This document shows, piece by piece, positions 22,770-33,339 of a DNA stretch of 64,000 bases. Source of the DNA: Tipula vernalis (lineage: Eukaryota; Arthropoda; Insecta; Diptera; Tipulidae); the NCBI GenBank assembly GCA_958295665.1, contig OY282560.1, positions 257,991,368 to 258,055,367 of the forward strand, written 5' to 3'. Below the pieces are notes generated by a model that saw nothing but the letters and a program-made list of their open reading frames with translations, did no database searches and was not told the origin of the DNA. Positions within the stretch are counted from its first letter, which is position 1, and each line of letters opens with the position of its first letter. The position numbers were made by a program, and so were the translations under genes.

Positions 22770-22864
22770 TGAGCCCGATTCTTCCCTGCTTCCTATATGA
22801 ATTTATATTGGAAAAACAAAAATAACATAACATAACATAAAATTTTGGAAGGCAGAATCGGGCC
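22770..22864. mobile_element. Second MITE of the same family, inverted, TAA-flanked
   Basis: TGAGCCCGATTCT and, at the far end, AGAATCGGGCC are inverted. TAA lies on both sides (22767-22769 and 22865-22867). The interior (TATGAATTTATATTG, then ACATAACATAACATAAAATT) is the reverse complement of the first MITE's interior, with about 35 bases missing. Confidence 0.7.
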
Positions 22865-22869
22865 TAATA

Positions 22870-24500
22870 TATCGGTTTGACTTCAATCTGTTCAATTTAT
22901 TGTTCGATGCTCTGAAAGTTGATCTTGTGTCCAATGAATTTGAAATGCATCTAAAACTACCCGGCTAAATGACCTTATAACTTTTCAAACTATGTCCTAT
23001 CTCTACTTCACACTGATGAATCATTTATTGTTAAATGCAATTGAATTTTGGGATCAGAAATGAGCCAACTCCACTTCATATACTTCAATAATAGATTGCA
23101 GTAAAATTAGGACCGAAAGAAGTTATAATCCACAAGTGAATTAAGGATCTTTTTCCCATATTACAAAAATACATTCACTATTAAGTACCTCGTGTCTATT
23201 TCGGGGATCGGCAAGCGATAGAACTATACCATATTGGACAGTTGATTTTTAGATAAAATAAAACTCGAAGATATTATAGAGGTTTCGATATATCATATAT
23301 TTTGGAATCAAAGAATGTTGTATTAAATATCTCACTGTTCTTAAGAAGAAAGATACAATATTCGGAACCTGACATTATGGAGATTCCTATTGTGGCCAAC
23401 AGAAGAAACCATATGAAAGGAGGATTGGCCTAACGAAAAAATTTGCTATTCTAAATGGTACATTTTCAGCCCATTTGTGGAATTTGTCTGGTTGTATAAT
23501 TTATTCAGTATACATGCTTTGCAATTTTAAAAATAGCGTTGCTGGCTGAAAATTTTAAATTGATAAAGAAATATGTATGTATATATTAATTATAATTTAA
23601 ATAATGCTTCAATAACACAGTAAGTCAGACTTACTGTTAATTTACTATAAAAATCTAATTAAATTGGTAATTCATTTTTATTACTTATAAATTTACAAAC
23701 TCAAGACTATATCAAAAAAAAATATAAAAAATAAATAATATGCAACAAAAATAACAATATAACACATTTAATTTCTAATAAAAGAAGTATTCTTTAGCAA
23801 AAAGATCTTTTTAACCCTTATCAGTGCTAAGCAACTATCAAAAAAAAAAAAAATGTATTCTAATCAATTTCTTGGAAAAACTATTCTTTTTGAATATATA
23901 TAAAAAATGGCACTTTTCAGACTAGTTGTGTGCAGTTGCATTTGAATTTGATGGTAATAATTATGTTACGAAGCAGATTATCTTTGGTGATGTATGATAT
24001 CCCTTGCGAATCTGACAGTACGAGCACTTCACCTCGAATACTATTGATTTATTTACTACACCGTCAGAAGATGCTGCTAAATAATCCATATCTTACAGAC
24101 ACATTTTTCGATTTGCCCGTAATACTAGAATACTAGTAGTCTACAGACGATCCAACTTACCGATTTTTTAATTTTTGTTTTGTAATTTTCGTTTTAAAAT
24201 TTATTTGTGAGTCTTTTTTTGTTTAAGTTTTTGTTTAAATTTTAATTATAGGTAACCCTTGAAATATGCGGCAAATAGGTTCCAACAAAATCGCACACAA
24301 TTCAAATTCGCATAATTTGAGACTTAGAATCAATAGATACTAGGGGGTTACGTATCGAAAAAAGTAAAAAATATGTCAAAAAAAAAAAAAAAATTAAATA
24401 AAATGTTTATTTTATTCTAAATTTATTAGAGAATTTATTCTCTCTTATTTCGTTAAACAAATTAAAATCACAGTTGCATTAATTCAAAATTAATGTTGTT
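22870..24500. other. AT-rich DNA, no gene recognised
   Basis: Short palindromes such as CAGTAAGTCAGACTTACTG (about 23628-23648) and homopolymers are present. A 68-codon frame near 23930 has no recognisable domain. Confidence 0.45.
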
Positions 24501-24515
24501 TTCTTAAAATTAACA

Positions 24516-25910
24516 TTACATAATTTCGTCGCAATCAGAGCTATCAGTAGAGTTGCTTCTTTGGAAAAAACTGGTCATGAGCTTTTGCCGTTTTACAGGC
24601 ATAATAACAATTTCGTCGCTCGAAAAACTTTCAGTGGGAGCAGATTTAGTCCTGTAACATATGAAATCTGTAATTAATCTCTGCTTTTTAGACATATCAA
24701 AGTGCTTTTTAATTTCGTAATTTGGTGCCATGATTATGTCTACTTCGCGATCAAATTTTAGCCCTCTCTCAATATCCGGATCATTCTCCTCGAAAACAGA
24801 TTTTAATTTATAGGACATCTTAATCCTCTCTTGCAATATGTTTGGTTTAAATGTTGGTGTCTCTTCAGATTCCGATGTTGGCATCTCCTCAGATTCATTC
24901 TCTTTCATTAAATTCTGGTTTTCGTCATTTAAAATCAGAAGATCTTCTTAAATCTTCTTCTAATCTCATATATTTGTGCACCTCATTCAATGTGATATCA
25001 TTAAATCCTTCACCTCCAACCGAATGCGCCAAAGCCACCACTTGGTTTAATTCAGTTTCTACATCTGGTACAACATGTAATTCTTCGACTCCCGCTGGCC
25101 ACAATTTTTGCCAAGAACCTTGGAGTGTATTCTGCTTTAATTCCTTAATAGCTTTGGCGATAAATTGTACACAATTCCTCATAGAGTATTCTTTCCATAT
25201 TTCGGTAACTGTTACATATGGTGGGTTATCTAATTTATCTATGATGAATTCAAATGTGACCCGTAAAAATATTGCTTTAAAGGTGGCTATAATACTCTGG
25301 TCTAATGGTTGTAGCAACAATATCGTATTAGCTGGTAAGAATATTACTTTGACTTTAGGATGATTTAGATCCGGTGGATGGCAGGGTGCATTATCAATGA
25401 TAAGCAAAACTTTGAAAAATAAATTTTTTTCATTTAGGTATTGCGCAACTTCTGGACCAAACTTTTCGGTTTGGTCTCCAATATACCGGTAATTTACTTT
25501 TATCGACATTCTTGAAAGCTCGAGGGTTTAATGCTCGATGAATGAGCATTGGTTTTGTTACTAAATTATAGCATAATAATAGTGAAATGCGATCTTTCGC
25601 AACTTTAAATCCTTGTGATTTGTTTTCGTGCTTGGAAAGGTATGTCCGATCCTGCATTTTTTTCCAAAATAAGTCGGTCTCATCGGCATTGAATATTTGA
25701 TCGCAACATATCCACCCTCGTTAATGATTTTCTGAAGTTTTGGTGGATACAATTTGGCAGCTTCTGCATCAGCAGATGCTTTTTCTCCGTTTAATTTAAG
25801 ATTATGTAACGAAAATCTCTTTTTAAAATTTTCAAGCCAACCTTTGTTTTCAGTAAATTCTGTTAGCTGACTGGAGGAAGTCGGTTCATTTAAAGACATG
25901 TTGATTTGGA
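24516..25910 (-). pseudogene. Frameshifted Tigger-like transposase remnant
   Basis: Transposase of the TIGD/Tigger type, spread over at least three minus-strand frames. In order: a CENP-B-type HTH piece (KGWLENFKKRF) near 25850; the first catalytic block IFNADETDLFW near 25680, after a frameshift; LLLCYNLVTKPMLIH, then NPRAFKN; the second block LLIIDNAPCHPPDL and third LLQPLDQSII near 25320-25400; and a long helical tail. A separate frame (24516-24908) carries the acidic end, with two PIP-box-like motifs, QRLITDFI and QKLMTSFF. The N-terminal psq HTH is absent. Catalytic aspartates survive although the reading frame does not. Terminal inverted repeats were not found. It is clearly a different lineage from the intact 16-18 kb copy. 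Confidence 0.85.
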
Positions 25911-26089
25911 GTAGCCAAATCGAGGACGGGCGGCTACAGATCCGTCTTTGAAAGCCAACTGCACATTGCATTGCTTCATGCCAACCTGTAGTGCTGACAT
26001 GAAAGGTGGGTCTGCACTCTCAACAGGGAGTCATAGATGTGTTCATTTTCACCACTGATCGTAATCAGATGATGAAAATCCCTTTTACA

Positions 26090-26168
26090 TCTCGCCCCTA
26101 TAGAGATTCGAACCCGGTACCTCCCGATCCAACAGCCGCAGCTTTATCCACTGCGCCGTTTGCTCGGT
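26090..26168 (-). mobile_element. tRNA-like SINE head with A and B boxes
   Basis: On the minus strand, GGCGCAGTGGATAAAGC (26141-26157) resembles a pol III A box, and GGTTCGAATCT (26104-26114) is one base from the consensus B box. Spacing fits a tRNA. The stems do not pair well enough for a functional tRNA. It abuts the truncated 5' side of the Tigger-like remnant. Confidence 0.45.
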
Positions 26169-26173
26169 ATATC

Positions 26174-26300
26174 TTAAGTGTTTTGTACTGTTTGGCTTGT
26201 TTAGACATTTTTGTTGATTTTGATGCAAACCGTACAGTACAAACACTAAAAATTTAGAAAAGTACACTGTATTTGTATATATACACAATCTGAACAAATC
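26174..26300. repeat. Inverted-repeat module shared with 52.07-52.16 and 53.82-53.93 kb
   Basis: AAGTGTTTTGTACTGTTTGG at the left and CAGTACAAACACT to the right are inverted. The phrase CTGTTTGGCTTGT then ACATTTTTGTTG also occurs at 53881-53911, and AAAGTACACTGTATTTGTAT is the reverse complement of a stretch near 53840. It is the end sequence of an unclassified TIR family. Confidence 0.55.
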
Positions 26301-26639
26301 TGTTTTTGTTGTTGTTTAACTTTTGTGTCAACACGAGTATCGAACTACTTTTCATTAACACTCCTAACGGAAATAAATATATTGGTAATGAAGATATAAT
26401 CGGGAAGTGCTTAATATCTATAATTTTTAATTTTTATTTAAATCTAATTTTAAAAGTACAAAATATTTTATTTTATAGGTTTATTTTTATTCAATGAAAT
26501 TATTTTTAAAGACGGAACCAATTTTGTACCAGCAGCAAAATTTAGCAACATAATTGGTTAATCGCGTATTTATTCAAGGATTTTTTATTGTTTTAGTAAT
26601 GATTTTTTTTCGAATCACTAGTACTCGTTCGGAGAAATT

Positions 26640-26862
26640 CAACATTTTCTGCGAAAATAGGATTCTAAAATGATTTTTAGATAAAATTCCAGAGTATGGT
26701 CAATTAGGATGAAACTTGGCTGTTTGTTAACCGATTATTATGAAATTCGACAAGTGCGATGGGAATGGGATCTTATAAATGATTCGTAGATTAAGTTTTG
26801 GAATAAGTTAAATTAATCTGGAACTTGGTCATTTCTTAACTGATTAAGCCGAAATCCATTAC
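26640..26862 (-). repeat. Isolated reverse-orientation monomers of the 108-bp satellite
   Basis: GGATTCTAAAATGATTTTTA, then TTCCAGAGTATGGTCAA, AACCGATTATTATGAAATT and GGGAATGGGAT are the reverse complement of the ordered blocks of the 0.3-2.6 kb satellite. About two decayed monomers are present. Confidence 0.8.
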
Positions 26863-26864
26863 CT

Positions 26865-27045
26865 TAATACAATTTTCCTTCATTTAACGGATTTTACTTT
26901 AAACCTTCACCTAACAGAATTTTCCTTCACTTAGTAGAATTACCCTTTATTTACTTAAATTTTCCTTCACCTATTGGAATATTTCCTCAGTTATCAGAAT
27001 TTTCTTTCGATTAGTAGAATTTCCCGTCACTTAATAAAATTAAAT
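26865..27045. repeat. Short tandem repeat, unit about 25 bp
   Basis: TTTTCCTTCACTTAGTAGAAT recurs with variation about seven times. Copies are imperfect, with TTTCCTTCA and (A/T)GAATT as anchors. Confidence 0.75.
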
Positions 27046-27450
27046 TTATTCTTCTAATGGAAATAATTTTGTATGTAAATATAATTTTAGTTAAACCTAA
27101 TTTTAAAATTAAAAATACGTGAATTAGTCTTTTTCTCGTTCTGTCGTAACGTTTAGAGGTTATTTTTATAAAATACAATTATTTGCAAATATATGGAAAA
27201 AAATTTCAAAGAGCATCAATAATTAGCAAGGTTATTACATAATTTGCTTATTAATTCGCCTACATTTTATTTTATTTTGGTAATAATGGTTTTTTGGCGT
27301 TCTTTACGGGTTATTTTTTTTACGAAGATATGTGGGGAAATACATATTTAAATTTTAATTTTTGTTGTTTCTTTTTTTACCGAACTAATGTAGTGTAGCA
27401 GATGTTTTATTGCAGTTATATTTTCAGTTAGTCAAATTTGAATGAACTAC

Positions 27451-27486
27451 CATATGGCGTAGTGTACCATATGGCGTAGTGTACTA
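27451..27486. repeat. Two-copy 17-bp tandem repeat
   Basis: ACCATATGGCGTAGTGT occurs twice in direct succession. Confidence 0.85.
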
Positions 27487-27489
27487 GGC

Positions 27490-28280
27490 GCCGCATTTGA
27501 GGCATATGCCGTGAAACAAACCCAGTCCCAGTCCCAAACGTCATTTGATTTTCATAATGAATCAGTCAGGCCCAAAGATAGAACAAAAAAAAAAAACGGA
27601 CCGTAAATCTTCATCTGAGAAGATAAATCTTCATCGGAGAATTTTATTTACAATGTACTTTCACCTTTACCACCATTCATAAAATTCAAATGACGTTTAA
27701 TCCGAGACTACATCGTCTATAGAATCGGATTTTAAAGTTTCAAAGTCTTTCAAATTTTCGAACGGATTTGTTTCCGTGTATGGAAAAATTCGCCTTTGTC
27801 CTAGCACATCCACCAATAATTGGTTTTATCCGCGAAAGTGTAAAGGGTCCAATGAGATTTACATTTTCTGCAATAAGGTTCCAACTGCCTTTTTGTCAGT
27901 TGTACGGATGTCTGTTGTCCTATCATTAAACATTACTATAATTAGTATGAAAAGTGAGTTTGTTTACTTTGAATAAACTGAAAATGTTCCTCAACTAAAT
28001 GACAGTAAATTAATTTTGTAAACTTTAGCAACCATGGTATTTTTGGATTTAAATATGTAATCATAAATAATTCAGTCGTATACCTAAATTATATTACGTA
28101 GTGTCACACTTTGGTTACCGTAATAAAAATGGAAATGTACATTTTGTTCGAACTACGAGTAACAACCAAAAATAATAATTTTTTTTGCTTTTATCAGTTG
28201 ACAATAAAAATTAAATAAAAAAGCAATAAATCTTTTCAGACAAAATCACTTTTAAAACTTCTAAAACGGAATGAAAATAT
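27490..28280. other. AT-rich DNA, no gene recognised
   Basis: No domain, RNA or repeat boundary was recognised in this stretch. Confidence 0.45.
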
Positions 28281-28282
28281 AA

Positions 28283-28690
28283 AGGTCGATTTACAATGAA
28301 TCCGTTTCGTTTCGTTCCGTCGTTCTCCGTCTCGTCTTTTCCGTTTGTTGGTTACATTGCATCCGTTCCGTCTATTTAAACTGACATTTGAAAAACAAAT
28401 AAAAAAATAAAATGGAAGACTATGAGACTCTAAAATCTTTAGAAATTCTCTTTGATTTATACGTTTTGTATATAAAATATTATAAAATAATCGAATATTA
28501 TCAAATAATCGAAAATCCCTATGTAGTTACAGCCTGCACGTTATGTCAAAAAAAAAAAAATGAATTTGATTTGTTTGGTTAAGATAACGGATGAGCTCGT
28601 CCGTCTCTTTCAAAATGTACAGAAAATGTCTAAAAGTAATTTGGACGGAGAAGCGGAACGGAATGGGGCGGATCCATTGTAACTCGACCT
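28283..28690. mobile_element. MITE with AGGTCGA ends and TAA duplication
   Basis: AGGTCGATTTACAATGAATC at the left matches AGGTCGAGTTACAATGGATC read from the right end, and similarity continues through CGTTCCG-rich sequence to about 48 bp. TAA occurs at 28280-28282 and 28691-28693. There is no coding sequence. A TWA target and G-C-rich ends suggest PIF/Harbinger mobilisation. Confidence 0.8.
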
Positions 28691-28895
28691 TAATACATTA
28701 AATAGTTGTTGATAAATTGCCAAAGTAAGACCACAATATAGGTGTACCAAGTTAAAAAATATATAAATAACTTAGAAATAACTTATTTTTATTTACAAAA
28801 TATAATGAATCATTTATTATTGTTTAAAAATATTTTATCGACTATTATATACGAGTAAGTATCCTCAATACGAGTTTTTTATTATGGTATTATTT

Positions 28896-30498
28896 ACAAT
28901 AGTCTTTAAAGTCAAATTATCAGGAAGCTCAGTTTTATTGCTAATAGGTGGAATACATGATGTACCAAGATGTTCCAATCGTCATTGTTTACAATTCTTT
29001 ATAATATTAATAATATTAATTAATATTTTGTAAATTTGTTTTCCATTTTTTTTGGTCTGGTTTAACCAAGCTGTGATCTATGAAATGTGTGTAGATTGAC
29101 TACTAGACAACTTCATTATAATTTTTTTGTTAAGAAAAACAATTTTTTATATCTGTAGTGATTCACTCATGCAATCAATTTATTCCATTCGTTTATCTCT
29201 ACAATTATTCGAAATGCAGCTCATTTCGACGTAAAATATAATTGTATTTGAATAGCCTTTTTCAGCTTAGTAGTGACAACTATAGAGTATATTTTGACTT
29301 ACTCTATGGGTTTGAATCCGTACTTTAAATAAATACATTCCACATATGTATTAGTCCCTACAAATCACTAATTTGTACTAAATTATATCTTGGACACCTT
29401 AGTACAACAGCAAATATGCAATTTTTGCTTAGATTGTACCATTTTCGTTTTTCATGCTGTCTCAACCACAGACACACATTTTTTATACACTCTCTCGTCA
29501 ACTTTTCAACTGGACAACACGTCAAAAGCATATCTTGAATAAAAAAATTTGGTGAAGCTCGCCAGCAGCATTTTTAGTAGTTTAGCGATATATATTTTAT
29601 ATATTAATAAATACGCGTTCACGTAGATTAAGTGGTGGTGGATTTCAATCCCAAAAACATTAATTATATTGTATCTAATTGAAATTTTTATTTTGTACAA
29701 TAGTCTTTAAAGTCAAATTATCAGGAAGCTCAGTTTTATTGCTAATAGGTGGAATACATGATGTACCAAGATGTTCCAATCGTCATTGTTTACAATTCTT
29801 TATAATATTAATAATATTAATTAATATTTTGTAAATTTGTTTTCCATTTTTTTTGGTCTGGTTTAACCAAGCTGTGATCTATGAAATGTGTGTAGATTGA
29901 CTACTAGACAACTTCATTATAATTTTTTTGTTAAGAAAAACAATTTTTTATATCTGTAGTGATTCACTCATGCAATCAATTTATTCCATTCGTTTATCTC
30001 TACAATTATTCGAAATGCAGCTCATTTCGACGTAAAATATAATTGTATTTGAATAGCCTTTTTCAGCTTAGTAGTGACAACTATAGAGTATATTTTGACT
30101 TACTCTATGGGTTTGAATCCGTACTTTAAATAAATACATTCCACATATGTATTAGTCCCTACAAATCACTAATTTGTACTAAATTATATCTTGGACACCT
30201 TAGTACAACAGCAAATATGCAATTTTTGCTTAGATTGTACCATTTTCGTTTTTCATGCTGTCTCAACCACAGACACACATTTTTTATACACTCTCTCGTC
30301 AACTTTTCAACTGGACAACACGTCAAAAGCATATCTTGAATAAAAAAATTTGGTGAAGCTCGCCAGCAGCATTTTTAGTAGTTTAGCGATATATATTTTA
30401 TATATTAATAAATACGCGTTCACGTAGATTAAGTGGTGGTGGATTTCAATCCCAAAAACATTAATTATATTGTATCTAATTGAAATTTTTATTTTGTG
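28896..30498. repeat. 801-bp tandem duplication, two apparently identical copies
   Basis: AGTCTTTAAAGTCAAATTAT starts at 28901 and again at 29702, and every stretch I compared between the copies is identical. The first unit ends ATTTTGT then ACAATAG, where the second begins. The second unit instead continues into GAATAAAAACGG and the LTR-like end at 30499-30604. Identity implies a very recent event or an assembly duplication. Confidence 0.92.
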
Positions 30499-30604
30499 AA
30501 TAAAAACGGCGCATACTATATACAAACTTTTGTGCGACCGTCATTAAATTAACTAATTGCTGTGTTTCGGATATTTATTTATTTTGTTATGTGATAACCA
30601 TAAT
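30499..30604 (+). mobile_element. Probable LTR 3' portion
   Basis: An AATAAA polyadenylation-like signal at about 30500 is followed by about 100 bp leading directly to a primer-binding site. The 801-bp unit upstream would then be LTR sequence. No 5' LTR boundary, gag or pol was found, so this is a truncated or solo element. Confidence 0.4.
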
Positions 30605-30620
30605 TGGTGACCCCGACGTG
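30605..30620 (+). promoter_or_regulatory. Retrotransposon primer-binding site, tRNA-Trp type
   Basis: TGGTGACCCCGACGTG is complementary to the 3' end of animal tRNA-Trp including CCA, the primer used by several retroviruses and retrotransposons. Its position just after an LTR-like end supports the call. Confidence 0.6.
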
Positions 30621-30854
30621 GCATAGCTTCCGTATGAAGTGGTACAGATACCATTTTTATTTATATTATTACATAAATTTAAATGCAATGTTTTCATTTA
30701 ATCTCATTTTAACCTAAGCCGGCATATTTGTTTGTGAAAATCAGGCCCAAAATAAAAACATTAAGAGAAGGCCAATTCGCAATCTTTAGGTTATATCTTG
30801 CAACCGTTTGAGTTTTTTCTGTGGCGCATTTTTCGTAGAATTAAGTAATTATGA

Positions 30855-31160
30855 AACATTTTCATATAAACTGTAATTTGTTTTCCATAACACTTAATAA
30901 AATCTGACATATTGTAGCTGTCAAATAATCGATTTATAAATAAATTTTGGTTTAAATAAATCAATGATTACAAGAAAATGAAAACGATTTTCTTAACGAT
31001 GTTCATATATGTTGAAGTTCAAACATTTATGAAAATATCTCAGAGATCATAATTAAGAATTTATAACGTTTTCATTTAAAAATTTGTTTAGTTTTATAAG
31101 AAAAGATTGTTTTTTCTCATTTCTAATTCCTTTATAAAAGCTTCGTTTTTTACACTTTGG
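30855..31160 (-). repeat. Interspersed repeat family, copy C
   Basis: Reverse-oriented match to copy A: ATCATAATTAAGAATTTATA, AACATTTATGAAAATATCTC and CATTTCTAATTCCTTTATAA are its landmarks. A further piece of the family tail (CTTCTAGAGTAAAGAGCCATAAC) lies at 31380-31440. It supplies an uninterrupted version of the site occupied by a MITE in copy D. Confidence 0.75.
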
Positions 31161-31599
31161 CTTTGAAAACTCAAGGTTGCTTCGCAACAATTCAAATGGA
31201 TGAACGACCAATTTGAGAATAGCCTGAAGAATATAAAATTCGTGTATACAATTTGATTGTTAATGAAACGAATCTTTTTCACTTACAGTTGTCGCAGAGA
31301 ATTAACAAGGGGGTCGTTAGAAATAGCTTGATCTAGGGAGGCCATGAAATTTTAAATAATACTAGAGCCTTCTAGAGTAAAGAGCCATAACCATACGTTA
31401 TAATTTTTTAGAAACTTTTTTAGTGGTATAACTTTTCTTTGTTCAATAGTAATAATATAAAGGTCTGAAACCTCATAGGTGATTAGAACTTCGGTCTTAA
31501 TTAATTCAACTCGCAAATCAATCCCGAAATAAACCTCTTAAGTCAATCTTCAGCTTAACCACCTTTTTTCTATTACAACTCTACCTCTGTCCCACTAAA

Positions 31600-31800
31600 C
31601 CCTAAGGTCGACCTCAAATTAATCGCTAACCGAGCAATTTCAACTCAAACCCTACTCACCATCATACCATAATAGCAACGTACAATCATACCGGTATACG
31701 TACCGTCGTAACATCATAACCTTAAGCAATCATTCGATCACACCATTATTCCATTATACCATCATACCATCATGACCTATACCATTAAAACATCATACGT
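31600..31800. repeat. ACCATCAT-rich low-complexity tract
   Basis: Degenerate repetition of CATCATACC and CCATTAT phrases with no fixed period. Confidence 0.55.
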
Positions 31801-31829
31801 TTTTCAAATCTCCTCTTTGACCATAGAAA

Positions 31830-32100
31830 CAGATTGGCGAAAACAAATTCTAAATCGGACAAGCCGTTCTCGAGATACCATGGGTACAGACATCCAGACA
31901 TCTAGACGTCCAGACACCCAGACAATCAGACATCCGGACATCCAGACGTCCAGACATCCAGACAGTCGGACGGACATTTTTTTATTTTTGCTTTTAGACT
32001 CAGAGACTTCCAAAACGTCGAGAAAAGTGGTTTTGGACCAACCAAATGTTTGGTCATTTTTGATAGGATTTCAATACTTTGGTCTTTTTAAACCGAATTA
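31830..32100 (+). repeat. Interspersed repeat carrying a second octamer array
   Basis: The order is AAATCGGACAAGCCGTTCTC, the (CAGACATC)n array, TTTTAGACTCAGAGAC, then GATTTCAATACTTTGGTC. The last two parts recur at 3100-3150. The coding-like frames on both strands are array translations. Confidence 0.7.
31886..31975 (+). repeat. (CAGACATC)n octamer array, about 11 units
   Basis: Tandem 8-mers with substitutions, including CAGACGTC and CAGACACC variants. Confidence 0.9.
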
Positions 32101-32265
32101 AATGAGGTTTTTTAGTTTCATGTTTTTCAATGAAAAAACCAAAATATTATAAAACGTTTATAAAAAAGTTGTCTGCATATCTTTAACAGCAACATACAAA
32201 AAGGCTATATTGATATTAAATAAATATTAACGGCAGAAATAGTAAAATTGAATTATGTCTAATGG

Positions 32266-33139
32266 TGTGTGCCTCAGAAAACTTTTCAAACTAAACTTTT
32301 ATAATTATTTGATGTCACTAGGCTAAAAGTATTCAATTGTACCTTATACTATACTAAACTTTTCAAATGCCATTCAAATTTTATAAACAACTCAAAATAT
32401 TGTAAAATTATAAATTTTTGATTATTATGTTGTAATATTATAACAAATTTAACCTTGTCCATTGTAAAGCACGAACCATTATGGACAATGCATTTGGATT
32501 AAAGAAATCACGATGAAAATTAAAAATTGCGATAACCGCCTGTTGTGTAATGTACAATATTTGCATTAATAAGAGTTCTGAGTTGAAACCGTTTGAAGTA
32601 GTCTTAGATGAATACTTCGATAATTTTAATAATGATGCAGATGATGAAACTGAGCTTTAGGATTATTGACATACATTAAGGAATCTTCCCATAAAAATAA
32701 ATGTAATATAATAAAACAATATGAATTCAGTTTTTTATTTAAAAGTAATTCTTAAAATAGTTCAGCCTTTCAAAATTCAATATATTTCACCATATTCCCA
32801 GTTTTATTATTATGTATTTATATGAAATACAAATACATACATGTCGTCACTCATCTTCGCTTGAACTAGAAAGTTCCATCAAACTGGACGTATGCTTTAT
32901 GTACAGTTTGGTGGCTTTTTTAGTAGCTTCATATTTTTTCTGTTGTTTATTTTGTACATTTTGGTAATTTAATTTTTAATTTGGGCATATACTACGTATT
33001 TTAAACTGTATGTCACACATATTGAAAAGTCATTGAAATATAACCTCGTAAATTGACTTTTCACCTAGCATCTATGAGGATCATAGCGGAAGCTTCAAAA
33101 TTTGAAAAGTTTAGTTTGAAAAGTCTTCTGAGGCACACA
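32266..33139 (+). mobile_element. PIF/Harbinger-like element, decayed
   Basis: TGTGTGCCTCAGAAAACTTT at the left and, read backwards, TGTGTGCCTCAGAAGACTTT at the right begin TIRs of about 35 bp (continuing TCAAACTAAACTTTT). The interior holds a nuclease fragment of the Harbinger type (32475-32660). No clear three-base duplication is seen. At 874 bp it is far shorter than an autonomous element, so it is internally deleted. Confidence 0.75.
32475..32660 (+). pseudogene. Harbinger transposase C-terminal fragment
   Basis: A single frame of 62 codons has one internal TGA. It begins TIMDNAFGLKKSR, resembling the (V/I)ENAFG-x-x-x-x-R block that follows the last catalytic acid of DDE_4 nucleases. It continues IAITACCVMYNIC, matching the ACC-x-LHN-x-C motif of the same family, and ends in an acidic tail (DADDETEL) before a stop. 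The catalytic aspartates and most of the protein are missing. It lies inside matching TIRs. Confidence 0.65.
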
Positions 33140-33339
33140 GTATAAAGCATATTTTTCGAACATTTATTTTGGAAAATATATCAAAATGGCTCTCTACATG
33201 CTAAATTTATCTTTAGCTTTAGGTATACTAGCCTGAGATGTCTATAGTTGTTTACAGAAAATACACACGTTCTTAATATTTTGTGAATTAGTTTTGTTTT
33301 TTTTTATAATTTTTGGGCTTGAAATTTTTCCAGGCACTA

